Assembly: GCA_003566815.1 (NCBI GenBank)
Contig: PXBT01000218.1
Span: forward strand, 1 to 40,029
Length of the DNA: 40,029 nucleotides
Direction of reading: 5' to 3'
DNA from: Caldisericota bacterium
GTDB taxonomy: Bacteria; Caldisericota; Caldisericia; UBA6126
Shown here: positions 31,896 through 40,029 of the stretch, one piece after another
How positions within the stretch are numbered: the first letter of the stretch is position 1
How the letters are laid out: every line of letters starts with the position of its first letter
The notes under the pieces: model-generated
Database searches by the model: none
What the model was told of the DNA's origin: nothing
What the model saw: only the letters and a program-made list of their open reading frames with translations
Translations under genes and position numbers: made by a program

Positions 31896-34658
31896 ATGAA
31901 AAAGACTATCAAAATTCTTCTCTTTCTTCTTGCTGGAATCTTAATTACAGGATCTATACCTTCACATTATTTAACTGCATCTCCACTGACAGAATTAATG
32001 ACTATCCCATTACAAAATGAATATTGGGCAGGCACAGGAAAAATAAATTTTGAAATAGACCCCCAGACTCAAAAACCTTATATTGAATGGAAGCCTTTGA
32101 AGAAAAACTCTTTTCTGGTTTGTCGTCTTCCTTTTTCCAACATTCATTCTTTTAATCATCTTGAAATTGAGCTCAACTCGCTCAAACCATCCAATGCCTG
32201 GTTTTTCATTTACTTGCACGACAATCATCATCGATCAGCTATGACTTATTTTCAGCTGGAAGGGAATACATCATATCAATTGGAGCTTTCTTTTCAAATT
32301 CTTTTTTCATCTTTTGCTTATGATAAAAATTTTGACTGGAATCAGGTTCAATCGCTTTCTTTTCTATCCCATCCTTCTGCAAACCTGAGCATCCATCAAA
32401 CTCACCTGCAAATTAAAAATATTAAATGGTCTCGCCAAGATAAACTGCAATCCGATTTTGAACTACCTCTTAATCAACCTGTTACAGCTCCTGTTTTATT
32501 GAATCATTTGCTATGGAACAATATCAAAAAAGAAATTGGCAACCACCCCGATGAAACACTTAGAGAAGCTTTGAGGAGGATTAATCGTAGTTCAATTCAA
32601 GCTCGCATTAACAAGAACCCATCTTTGGAAGTTTTAAGGAATGCAGCTATAGGTCTTGAATTGCTTGATATAGAGCTTACGCTATCAGAACTGATAGAAA
32701 AAACAATGTCCTACGATGCTCTATATTGGAAAGAGTTATATCTGCAAAATGATATTTTAGTGCAGGAAGAAGCCCTATACTTTCTTCAAATATATGAAAT
32801 TCTGATCCCATTTATAATGCAAAATGATAAGTATTTGCAATTTTTTGCTGAAATTATGAAATGTATTGCTGAAATTCAACAAGAAACCATGTTGTATTGG
32901 ATTGATTTCTACCCTTTTGGGCAAGGTAATAATCATGTAACCAGACCAGCATGTATCCTGGGCATTATCGCACTATTATATCCTTATGAAAGCCCTATGC
33001 GTAATGAATGGATCAATTTTAGTCTCCATGTTTTAAACTACTACATTGATTTTCAGATTTCGACAGAAGGAGTTTTGAATGAAGGTACGCATTATTATGT
33101 TTACCTTATGGAAACATTGTCATATTTTGCTTACTATCTTTCTGCTACCGTTGATCTTAATATATTTTATGATTTTCCTTTTTCAGAAAAACTCCAAAAG
33201 ATGGTAAAATGGACCCACTTGATTGAAACACCTCAGGGATACTTACCTTGTATAGATGATTCCTGGCCTACAGGAGTTGTTTTTCCTAAAAAATATTTAA
33301 AGCCTTTTTTTGAGCAAGACAAGCAAGATTATTTTTGGTATCATAATCAAGAGCCATGGAATCTGCTTAAAGGATCCTACTTTCCTCTTTATCTTATCAA
33401 TGCTGTATCAACATCACCTGATCCATCCAAAAAAAACCTGCCCTCTCATAATGCTTTTATTTCTGACAGTCAGGTAGCTTTTAGGGTCAATGGTAATAAT
33501 AACAGCTATTATCTCTTTATAAGCGGAAAAAATATGTTTTCCCTACATGAACATGATAGCGCAGGCACTTTTCAATATTTTATTAATGATTATCCACTCA
33601 TGACTGTCAGCGGTTATGGTCCCAAAGGATGGGCATCAAAGCATCGAGAGTATTATGTTAGCGGCGAAGCGCACAATACCTTTATGATTGAAGGTTATGC
33701 CCCAAAAGGGTTTTATAATGGCGGCACAGGCCCCATCGATACAACTGTGCTCGAAAGCTGGCAAGACAAAGCCCAGGCAAGCTATGCTCATTTAAACATT
33801 GGGTGGGATATTCGATTCCCTGAAGTTTCTCATCTTCGCCACTGGGTAATGCTTCCTGATTATGGAGAAATCAATGGCAGTCTGATTATATTTGACCAGC
33901 TTCTTTCACCATCCCATCGATCATATCAAGCAAATCTTCATCCCACAGGAGAGATTCTTTTTCAAAATCAAAATCAACTTTTTTTTAAAACTATGGACAC
34001 TTCAAAAAATAATGTTGCAAGAATTTTTCATAATCAACCATGGGAAAGAATAATTCAATCAGGTTATCATTCCGATTATTGGGGAAAAGAGCATGAAAAA
34101 AAATACATTCAACTTCTTAACCACGACTCCAATACTTTTCTTGCAACCCATATCCAGCCTTTAACCTGCCCCATAGATCCTGGCGTCATTGAAACCCATC
34201 ACAATCATTCTTTTGCTGATGAATTTATCATTCAACATACGCTTTCAGAACCACTTGAAGATCTATTCCATATTAACCCGTACAGACTGATACATCAAAC
34301 CTCACGAATGGGATCCAATGCAAGCTTTTCTCATATTCGTCATAACCAAAAAGAAATGAGAGTGGAGCAATGTTATCTTAAAGAAGGTACTTTTTTAAAT
34401 TTTGGCAACAAAAACATTATTCACGCTCAATCTCCGCTGACGCTCTCTTATTCTCGAGATTCCCATCAAAATATCTATAATATGACCTACCAGTCCGTAC
34501 ATGAAAAGGTGAAAATATTTTTTTACAACACACAGGTGCAGGAGATTATATGGAACGATCAATTATTGTCTTTTGAACGATTTAATGATCGTATCAGTTT
34601 TATTTTGCCCAAGGGATATCATATGCTTCAATTGCGATATGATCCTGGAAAGGAGTAA
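31896..34658 (+). CDS. Heparinase II/III-like protein (putative polysaccharide lyase), secreted
   Basis: Signal-like N-terminus; EGVLNEGTHYYVYLMETLSYFAYYL; HEHDSAGTFQYFINDYPLMTVSGYGPKGW...YYVSGEAHNTFMIEG typical of heparinase II/III C-terminal domains. Confidence 0.75.
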   Translation: MKKTIKILLFLLAGILITGSIPSHYLTASPLTELMTIPLQNEYWAGTGKINFEIDPQTQKPYIEWKPLKKNSFLVCRLPFSNIHSFNHLEIELNSLKPSNAWFFIYLHDNHHRSAMTYFQLEGNTSYQLELSFQILFSSFAYDKNFDWNQVQSLSFLSHPSANLSIHQTHLQIKNIKWSRQDKLQSDFELPLNQPVTAPVLLNHLLWNNIKKEIGNHPDETLREALRRINRSSIQARINKNPSLEVLRNAAIGLELLDIELTLSELIEKTMSYDALYWKELYLQNDILVQEEALYFLQIYEILIPFIMQNDKYLQFFAEIMKCIAEIQQETMLYWIDFYPFGQGNNHVTRPACILGIIALLYPYESPMRNEWINFSLHVLNYYIDFQISTEGVLNEGTHYYVYLMETLSYFAYYLSATVDLNIFYDFPFSEKLQKMVKWTHLIETPQGYLPCIDDSWPTGVVFPKKYLKPFFEQDKQDYFWYHNQEPWNLLKGSYFPLYLINAVSTSPDPSKKNLPSHNAFISDSQVAFRVNGNNNSYYLFISGKNMFSLHEHDSAGTFQYFINDYPLMTVSGYGPKGWASKHREYYVSGEAHNTFMIEGYAPKGFYNGGTGPIDTTVLESWQDKAQASYAHLNIGWDIRFPEVSHLRHWVMLPDYGEINGSLIIFDQLLSPSHRSYQANLHPTGEILFQNQNQLFFKTMDTSKNNVARIFHNQPWERIIQSGYHSDYWGKEHEKKYIQLLNHDSNTFLATHIQPLTCPIDPGVIETHHNHSFADEFIIQHTLSEPLEDLFHINPYRLIHQTSRMGSNASFSHIRHNQKEMRVEQCYLKEGTFLNFGNKNIIHAQSPLTLSYSRDSHQNIYNMTYQSVHEKVKIFFYNTQVQEIIWNDQLLSFERFNDRISFILPKGYHMLQLRYDPGKE

Positions 34659-34663
34659 CTAAA

Positions 34664-35575
34664 ATGAATCAACAGCAAATATGGGGCGAAGAGATCAAAC
34701 AATGGAAAAAAGATAAGAATGCAATTATTTTGGCCCATAACTACCAGATTCCGGAAATTCAAGACATTGGTGATTTTATTGGCGACTCTTTAGACTTAAG
34801 TAAAAAAGCTGCTGAAACCAATGCTGATATAATCGTTTTCTGTGGGGTTACATTTATGGCAGAAACTGCAAAAATATTGGCTCCCAAAAAAATGGTTTTA
34901 CTGCCCTCAAAACATGCTGGATGCCCCATGGCTGACATGATTGAACCTCATGATGTATTAAAATTAAAACAAGAACATCCCGGAGTCCCTGTAGTATGCT
35001 ATGTAAACTCAAGTGCTGAAGTAAAAGCAGTTTCAGATATATGCTGCACATCAGCCAATGCGATAAATGTGGTCAATTCCCTGGATTCAAAAAAAATAAT
35101 ATTTATTCCTGATGAAGGGCTGGGGAGCTATGTTGCTGAACATTGTTCCAAAGAAGTAATTTTATTCCCTGGCTATTGCGCTACACACTATATGATAAAA
35201 AAAGAAGAAGTGGAAAAAGCAAGAAAGCTTCACCCGAATGCACCTGTGATCGTTCATCCTGAATGCCGAAAAGAAGTGAGAGATGCGAGCGATATAGTTG
35301 CAGGCACAGGAAAAATGATCACATTGATTAAAGATCATTCTTCCAATGAATTCATTATTGGGACTGAAGAAGGCATGATTTATCGACTTGAAACCTTGTT
35401 CCCGGAGAAAAAGTTTTATCTTATGAGTTCGAAACTTTATTGCGTCAATATGAAAAAAACAACCTTGGAACACGTTCGAAATGCTTTATTGCATCATCAG
35501 CACGAAATGATGCTTCCCGAACCATTAATGGAAGAGGCAGGAGAATCAATAAAAAAAATGCTCATGGTTGGCTAA
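34664..35575 (+). CDS. nadA: Quinolinate synthase NadA
   Basis: AIILAHNYQIPEIQDIGDFIGDSLDLSKKAAE, FCGVTFMAETAKIL, FPGYCATHYMI, YCVNMKKTTLEHV; RBS AAAGGAGTAACTAAA. Confidence 0.95.
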   Translation: MNQQQIWGEEIKQWKKDKNAIILAHNYQIPEIQDIGDFIGDSLDLSKKAAETNADIIVFCGVTFMAETAKILAPKKMVLLPSKHAGCPMADMIEPHDVLKLKQEHPGVPVVCYVNSSAEVKAVSDICCTSANAINVVNSLDSKKIIFIPDEGLGSYVAEHCSKEVILFPGYCATHYMIKKEEVEKARKLHPNAPVIVHPECRKEVRDASDIVAGTGKMITLIKDHSSNEFIIGTEEGMIYRLETLFPEKKFYLMSSKLYCVNMKKTTLEHVRNALLHHQHEMMLPEPLMEEAGESIKKMLMVG

Positions 35576-35578
35576 TCA

Positions 35579-37162
35579 ATGACAAATGAACACTTTGATG
35601 TAATTATTGTTGGTACAGGCATTGCCGGACTAGTTACAGCTTTGTACCTTGATCCTTCAGTTAAAATCCTTGTTATTACAAAGTCATTAGCTCAACACTG
35701 TAATACCATTCGAGCAGAGGGCGGTATAGCTGCAGCCATTGGTCCCCATGACTCTCCCGAGAACCATTTTCAAGATACCCTGCGAGCAGGAAAAAAGCTC
35801 AACAATATTGAAGCGGCAAAAATTTTGGCTCATGAAATGATTGATAGAGTTCATGACCTTGACAAAATGGGTTTTCCTTTTGATAAAAACCCGGATGGAA
35901 CATTTGTTCTTGGGCTTGAGGGTTTTCATAGCCACAGGAGGATTCTTCACAGCAGAGGAGATCGTTTTGGTCAGGCTATTTTTTCTTTTTTAATGCAAAA
36001 GATTCTTCAAAGACCTTCTGTGACCATAAGAGAAAACACATGGTTTAGTGATTTTTTTCTTGACAACGGAAGATACACTGGCTGTATGGTTTATCATGAC
36101 CAGTCCTATCAAAGGATTTCTTCTTCTTTTCTTGTGTTGGGTGCAGGGGGATATTCAGGGATTTATGGCAACAGCACTGGAGAAAAAAGCTTGTATGGAG
36201 ATGTTTTAGCTCTGGGCTTCAATCGTGGAATGGATCTGGTGGATCTTGAGTTTATACAGTTTCACCCCACCGTTCTATGTAAAAAAGGATATGAGCCTTT
36301 CTTGCTCACAGAAGCTCTCAGGGGTGAGGGAGCCTTACTCATCAACAACAAACATGAAGCTTTTATGGAGCGATACCACCCAGAAAAAGAGCTTGCCTCA
36401 AGAGACATTGTCAGTAAATCTATTTTTAAAGAAATGAGTCTTCAAGGTAACGATAACATTTTTTTAGATTTGCGACCCATAGGAAAAGAAAATATTAGAA
36501 AAAAATTTCCCGGGGTATTGACCAATTGCCTCAAAAGAGGAGTTGATCCTTTTGTAGAGCCTGTCAAGATTCAACCTTCAGCACATTATACCATGGGAGG
36601 CATCCAAACTGATATTCATGCAAAAACTACTATTTCAGGTATTTATGCTGTTGGCGAGGTAGCCTGCAAAGGAATTCATGGGGCAAATCGTCTTGCATCC
36701 AATTCTTTGGCTGATGCTCTGGTTTTTGGAAAACGCGCAGCTGATAGCATAGCTTCATCCCCATTCCATAGTCAGGTTTCCCTGCCAGAACCCACAATGC
36801 CTGACAAGCTCTCAACCTTGCTGCTGCCTGAAGAATCATATATAAAATCCATGAATTGGAAATATCTTGGCATAGAACGAGAAGAAGAGCAACTTAATGA
36901 GTATCTTAACTACCTTCACCCCTATTATAGCTACTCCATGAGCTCGCTTCATCCCACCGACCAACAGTATTCAAAAAAAATGCTATGTATCACTTCATAT
37001 TTAGTATGTATTGCTGCAAAATTACGCAAAGAATCCAGAGGATGCCACCATAGATCAGATTTTCCCTGTTGTATGGAAGATTTTCAAAAATCATTGATTT
37101 TGAGTCATCAATCATACCGCAATGATCTTATTTTTAAATATGAAAAAAGAGGTTCATTATGA
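35579..37162 (+). CDS. nadB: L-aspartate oxidase NadB
   Basis: DVIIVGTGIAGLVTALYL, NTIRAEGGIAAAIGPHDSPENHFQDTLRAGKKLN, QFHPTVL, HYTMGGIQTD, GEVACKGIHGANRLASNSLADALVFGKRAA. Confidence 0.93.
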   Translation: MTNEHFDVIIVGTGIAGLVTALYLDPSVKILVITKSLAQHCNTIRAEGGIAAAIGPHDSPENHFQDTLRAGKKLNNIEAAKILAHEMIDRVHDLDKMGFPFDKNPDGTFVLGLEGFHSHRRILHSRGDRFGQAIFSFLMQKILQRPSVTIRENTWFSDFFLDNGRYTGCMVYHDQSYQRISSSFLVLGAGGYSGIYGNSTGEKSLYGDVLALGFNRGMDLVDLEFIQFHPTVLCKKGYEPFLLTEALRGEGALLINNKHEAFMERYHPEKELASRDIVSKSIFKEMSLQGNDNIFLDLRPIGKENIRKKFPGVLTNCLKRGVDPFVEPVKIQPSAHYTMGGIQTDIHAKTTISGIYAVGEVACKGIHGANRLASNSLADALVFGKRAADSIASSPFHSQVSLPEPTMPDKLSTLLLPEESYIKSMNWKYLGIEREEEQLNEYLNYLHPYYSYSMSSLHPTDQQYSKKMLCITSYLVCIAAKLRKESRGCHHRSDFPCCMEDFQKSLILSHQSYRNDLIFKYEKRGSL

Positions 37163-37995
37163 TACATTTATCTAGTCAATGGATAGAAAATGCTTTTTTG
37201 GAAGATGCTCCCTTTGGGGATCCTGCCAGTGAAATGGTTGCATCAAGCATTGCAACAACTGAAGCAGAATTGATCGCTAAAGAAGAAGGGGTAATCTGCG
37301 GGACAAATCTTCTTTATCCTTTTTTCCGCTTTCTCGACCCTGAGGCAAACATAGAGATTTTCTCAACAGATGGCCAACTCATCAAACCAAATCAAAAACT
37401 TTGTACTATAAAATGCTCTCCCTATGCCATGCTTCGCACAGAACGCATTGTGCTTAACCTACTGTCATATTTATCAGGGATAGCCACAGCAACTCAAAAA
37501 TTAGCAAACATCATCGCTCCCTATGGAGTGAAGCTCCTGGACACCAGAAAAATTCTTCCACATTATCGTTTTCTTGTTAAGTATGCTGTAAGAACTGGAG
37601 GCGGTTTCAATCATCGAAATAGTTTGTCTGATCTCATTATGCTGAAGGATAATCATATTAGGGCGGCAGGAGGCATTTCTTACATATTGCAGTACTGGAA
37701 AGATCATGGCCAGCACCCCATGCTCAAAACCGAAATAGAAGTGAGAACTTTGGAGGAAGCGCTTGAAGCGTTGCCTTATCATCCCCATGTGCTAATGCTT
37801 GACAATTTTTCTCTCGAAAAAGCTAAAGAAGCCATTGATATTCTTAAGCAAAAAGTCGCCATCGAAGTTTCAGGGGGTATCACAGAAGAGAATATTGAAC
37901 AATATGCCAAGCTTGAGCCTGATTTTATATCAGTGGGAAGCATTACTCATTCTGTGAAAAGCATGGATTACAGCCTGAATATTATTGAACAATAG
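37159..37995 (+). CDS. nadC: Nicotinate-nucleotide pyrophosphorylase NadC
   Basis: EDAPFGDPASEMV, ERIVLNLLSYLSGIATAT, LLDTRKILPHYRFLVKYAVRTGGGFNHRNSLSDLIMLKDNHI, IEVSGGI; ATGA overlap with nadB. Confidence 0.95.
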   Translation: MIHLSSQWIENAFLEDAPFGDPASEMVASSIATTEAELIAKEEGVICGTNLLYPFFRFLDPEANIEIFSTDGQLIKPNQKLCTIKCSPYAMLRTERIVLNLLSYLSGIATATQKLANIIAPYGVKLLDTRKILPHYRFLVKYAVRTGGGFNHRNSLSDLIMLKDNHIRAAGGISYILQYWKDHGQHPMLKTEIEVRTLEEALEALPYHPHVLMLDNFSLEKAKEAIDILKQKVAIEVSGGITEENIEQYAKLEPDFISVGSITHSVKSMDYSLNIIEQ

Positions 37996-38004
37996 ATCAG
38001 ATGA

Positions 38005-38394
38005 TTAGCTTTGGTGGATGGCATGCTCATAATATTTCAGCTCTTTAATCCTATTGTTTGAGTCCAAAATCAGAGCAATCAAATCAAATTGAAAGATTGG
38101 TTTTTTACTGTTATTTACAAAATTTTCAGACAAATAAGTCCAGGCTGTTTTAATAATTTTTGTTTGTTTGCGGTAGGTATAGGATTCCACGGGATGACCA
38201 AAACTTGTTGACTTTCTTGTTTTAACCTCAATAAAATGAAGTTGATGATTCTTTCTGGCTATTATATCAATTTCTCCGAACCTGCATCGATAATTAGTAG
38301 CAACAATTTCATATTGACATTCTTTCAAATAGTTTGAGGCAATCTCTTCACCTTTTTTTCCAGTTAGATGAGGCTCATGAAAAGAGGATTGCAT
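38005..38394 (-). CDS. UPF0102/YraN family endonuclease-fold protein
   Basis: GKKGEEIASNYLKECQYEIVATNYRCRFGEIDIIARKNHQLHFIEVKTRKSTSFGHP. Confidence 0.92.
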   Translation of the reverse strand: MQSSFHEPHLTGKKGEEIASNYLKECQYEIVATNYRCRFGEIDIIARKNHQLHFIEVKTRKSTSFGHPVESYTYRKQTKIIKTAWTYLSENFVNNSKKPIFQFDLIALILDSNNRIKELKYYEHAIHQS

Positions 38395-39122
38395 TAAAGT
38401 TCTTTAAACATTTTTACTATATTGCTAACATCTTTTGGTTGCAATATTTCATTTTTATAATTTTTAATAAAATCTAATAACTGATTCAATGTTACGATCA
38501 ATACAGTTTCATCTTTTGTTCTTACTACTACATCATCATTGGTAAAAACCACTACCCCTTGAATCCAGTATGGAAAGCTTGATTGATGGAGCATTTTTCT
38601 TGATCTCTTATCTAAATATGTTTTAAGCTCCCATATATTTCGCTTGAGCTGACGGCTTGGATTGCTAATATAGCCCCGATAAATTCCTCCATTCCTGCCT
38701 ATTTTCTGGTATTCCCATCGATCTCCTATGCAGCTCACTTCACCTTTGTAATGCTTTGTTTCAAGTAAAAAAATCCCTTTGGGGCCTATTAACACATGAT
38801 CAATATCACAATTTTTAAAAGGAAGAGATAAATTATTTATTAGGGTATACCTATCATCAAGCGAAGAAAGAGTCTCTTCAACTTTTTTCTGGCCAGTTAG
38901 TCCTGATCGCCAGATTCTTGCCTGGGTTATTTTGCTCTGATACAAATAACCCCCAAATAAAAAAGCAAGAGCCCCTCCGGAAAAAACCAAAAATGATCCA
39001 ACATCAATCGCATGAACCATAACAAAAAAACCTGCAATAGCAATCAAAATTTCAATTAATGTTTGAAAATGCAGTGAAGATAAAGTTTCTTTTACAAAAT
39101 TTTTCTTATTAATGGTAATCAT
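38394..39122 (-). CDS. Membrane-anchored NERD (nuclease-related) domain protein
   Basis: Two hydrophobic segments, then NCDIDHVLIGPKGIFLLETKHYKGEVSCIGDRW...NPSRQLKRNIWELKTYL. Confidence 0.85.
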   Translation of the reverse strand: MITINKKNFVKETLSSLHFQTLIEILIAIAGFFVMVHAIDVGSFLVFSGGALAFLFGGYLYQSKITQARIWRSGLTGQKKVEETLSSLDDRYTLINNLSLPFKNCDIDHVLIGPKGIFLLETKHYKGEVSCIGDRWEYQKIGRNGGIYRGYISNPSRQLKRNIWELKTYLDKRSRKMLHQSSFPYWIQGVVVFTNDDVVVRTKDETVLIVTLNQLLDFIKNYKNEILQPKDVSNIVKMFKEL

Positions 39123-39774
39123 TGATACCTCTTATCGAAAAACTCAAACGATGAACAGGAGTTAGTCCATAGTGAGAAATAGCTGTAATATGTTTTTTTG
39201 TTCCATAGCCTTTATTTTGACAAAAATCATATTCAGGGTAGGATGCATGAATCTTGTCCATGATATGATCCCTCGTAACCTTGGCTACAATAGAAGCAGC
39301 CGCTATAGATGCTATCAAATTATCTCCTTTAATAATATTCAATACAGTGCACTGATCAAAATAGAATGAAAAGGATGTGCTTCCATCTATAGCAACCAGA
39401 AATGGATGAAAAAAAGTAATTGAATTTTTTAAAGAATCCAGGCACTTATCCAAAGCTATCTTCATTGCCTTTTGAGTAGCCTGAAGAATATTGACTCTGT
39501 CAATAATACTGTTGTTAACAATGCCTATGCCAATACAGACATCTTTTGATACAATTTCTTGATATACATGCTCTCTTGTTTTTTTGTTTATTTTTTTTGA
39601 ATCACTCAAAAAGAAAGGCTCCACCTTGTGATGAAAACAAACTGCAGCAGCTACTACAGGTCCAGCCAGTGCGCCCCTTCCTGCTTCATCCACTCCGATG
39701 CAATGCTTGATTTGAAGCTGATGGCACATTTTTTTTTGATTATCCCAAAGAGATCCTCCAAAAGCATCAAGCAT
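39109..39774 (-). CDS. rnhB: Ribonuclease HII
   Basis: CIGVDEAGRGALAGPVVAAAV, LSDSKKINKKTRE, ASIAAASIVAKVTRDHIM, YPEYDFCQNKGYGTKKHITAI. Confidence 0.95.
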   Translation of the reverse strand: MLDAFGGSLWDNQKKMCHQLQIKHCIGVDEAGRGALAGPVVAAAVCFHHKVEPFFLSDSKKINKKTREHVYQEIVSKDVCIGIGIVNNSIIDRVNILQATQKAMKIALDKCLDSLKNSITFFHPFLVAIDGSTSFSFYFDQCTVLNIIKGDNLIASIAAASIVAKVTRDHIMDKIHASYPEYDFCQNKGYGTKKHITAISHYGLTPVHRLSFSIRGINDYH

Positions 39775-40029
39775 GTTCTCCTGCCCATCTTAAAGAAGAA
39801 AGAGGCCACACCACCCACAACACTTTCCCTGAAATTTGATTTAGGTGAATGGGTCCATAATGCCTGCTATCAAGGCTCTCGTTTAAATTGTCTCCCAAAA
39901 GGAAAAAATGGTTGTCTTTGAGTTGAATATCCATTGGCTTTCCATCAAATAACTTGCTCACTCTTTCTCCCGGACTCGCATAAACTCGTTTAATTGACTT
40001 CTCAAAACTTGACTGAGATTCAAAAAAAA
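39767..40029 (-). CDS. lepB: Signal peptidase I, C-terminal part; continues past right edge
   Basis: Minus-strand reading open to the edge: FESQSSFEKSIKRVYASPGERVSKLFDGKPMDIQLKDNHFFLLGDNLNESLDSRHYGPIHLNQISGKVLWVVWPL; KR catalytic-Lys motif and GDNxxxSxDSRxxGP motif. Confidence 0.85.
   Translation of the reverse strand, partial: FFESQSSFEKSIKRVYASPGERVSKLFDGKPMDIQLKDNHFFLLGDNLNESLDSRHYGPIHLNQISGKVLWVVWPLSSLRWAGEHA

Overview
A 40 kb AT-rich, gene-dense bacterial chromosomal window. Gene content suggests an anaerobic, Firmicutes-like or related lineage, but taxonomy cannot be settled from this alone. No rRNA, tRNA, CRISPR array, prophage or intact transposon was seen. Contents in order: (1) hndC/nuoF-like (cut by the left edge) and hndA/nuoE-like genes on the minus strand, preceded by a 26-codon leader ORF with its own RBS, promoter and terminator; (2) two glutamate dehydrogenases of different subfamilies flanking an overlapping pair of large paralogous proteins. 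The pair carries a PEP-synthase-type ATP-grasp (PPDK_N-like) domain but lacks the usual swivelling-His and PEP-binding domains, and the first member has N-terminal receiver-like domains; (3) a class V aminotransferase + SerA pair; (4) comM/yifB, rsmG, secD-secF, pcrA/uvrD, an S1-domain protein, recG; (5) a five-subunit flavin/Fe-S amino-acid dehydrogenase-like operon ending in a glutamate-racemase-like gene whose second catalytic Cys is Ser; (6) a three-gene surface cluster (VWA-like-TM-FHA, beta-propeller plus stalk domain, heparinase II/III-like) running into nadA-nadB-nadC; (7) a compact lepB-rnhB-NERD-yraN cluster at the right edge. The strongest candidates for something undescribed are the tandem PPDK_N-like pair between the two gdh genes, the Fe-S/flavin operon with the variant racemase, and the short leader ORF plus terminator before the hnd/nuo operon.
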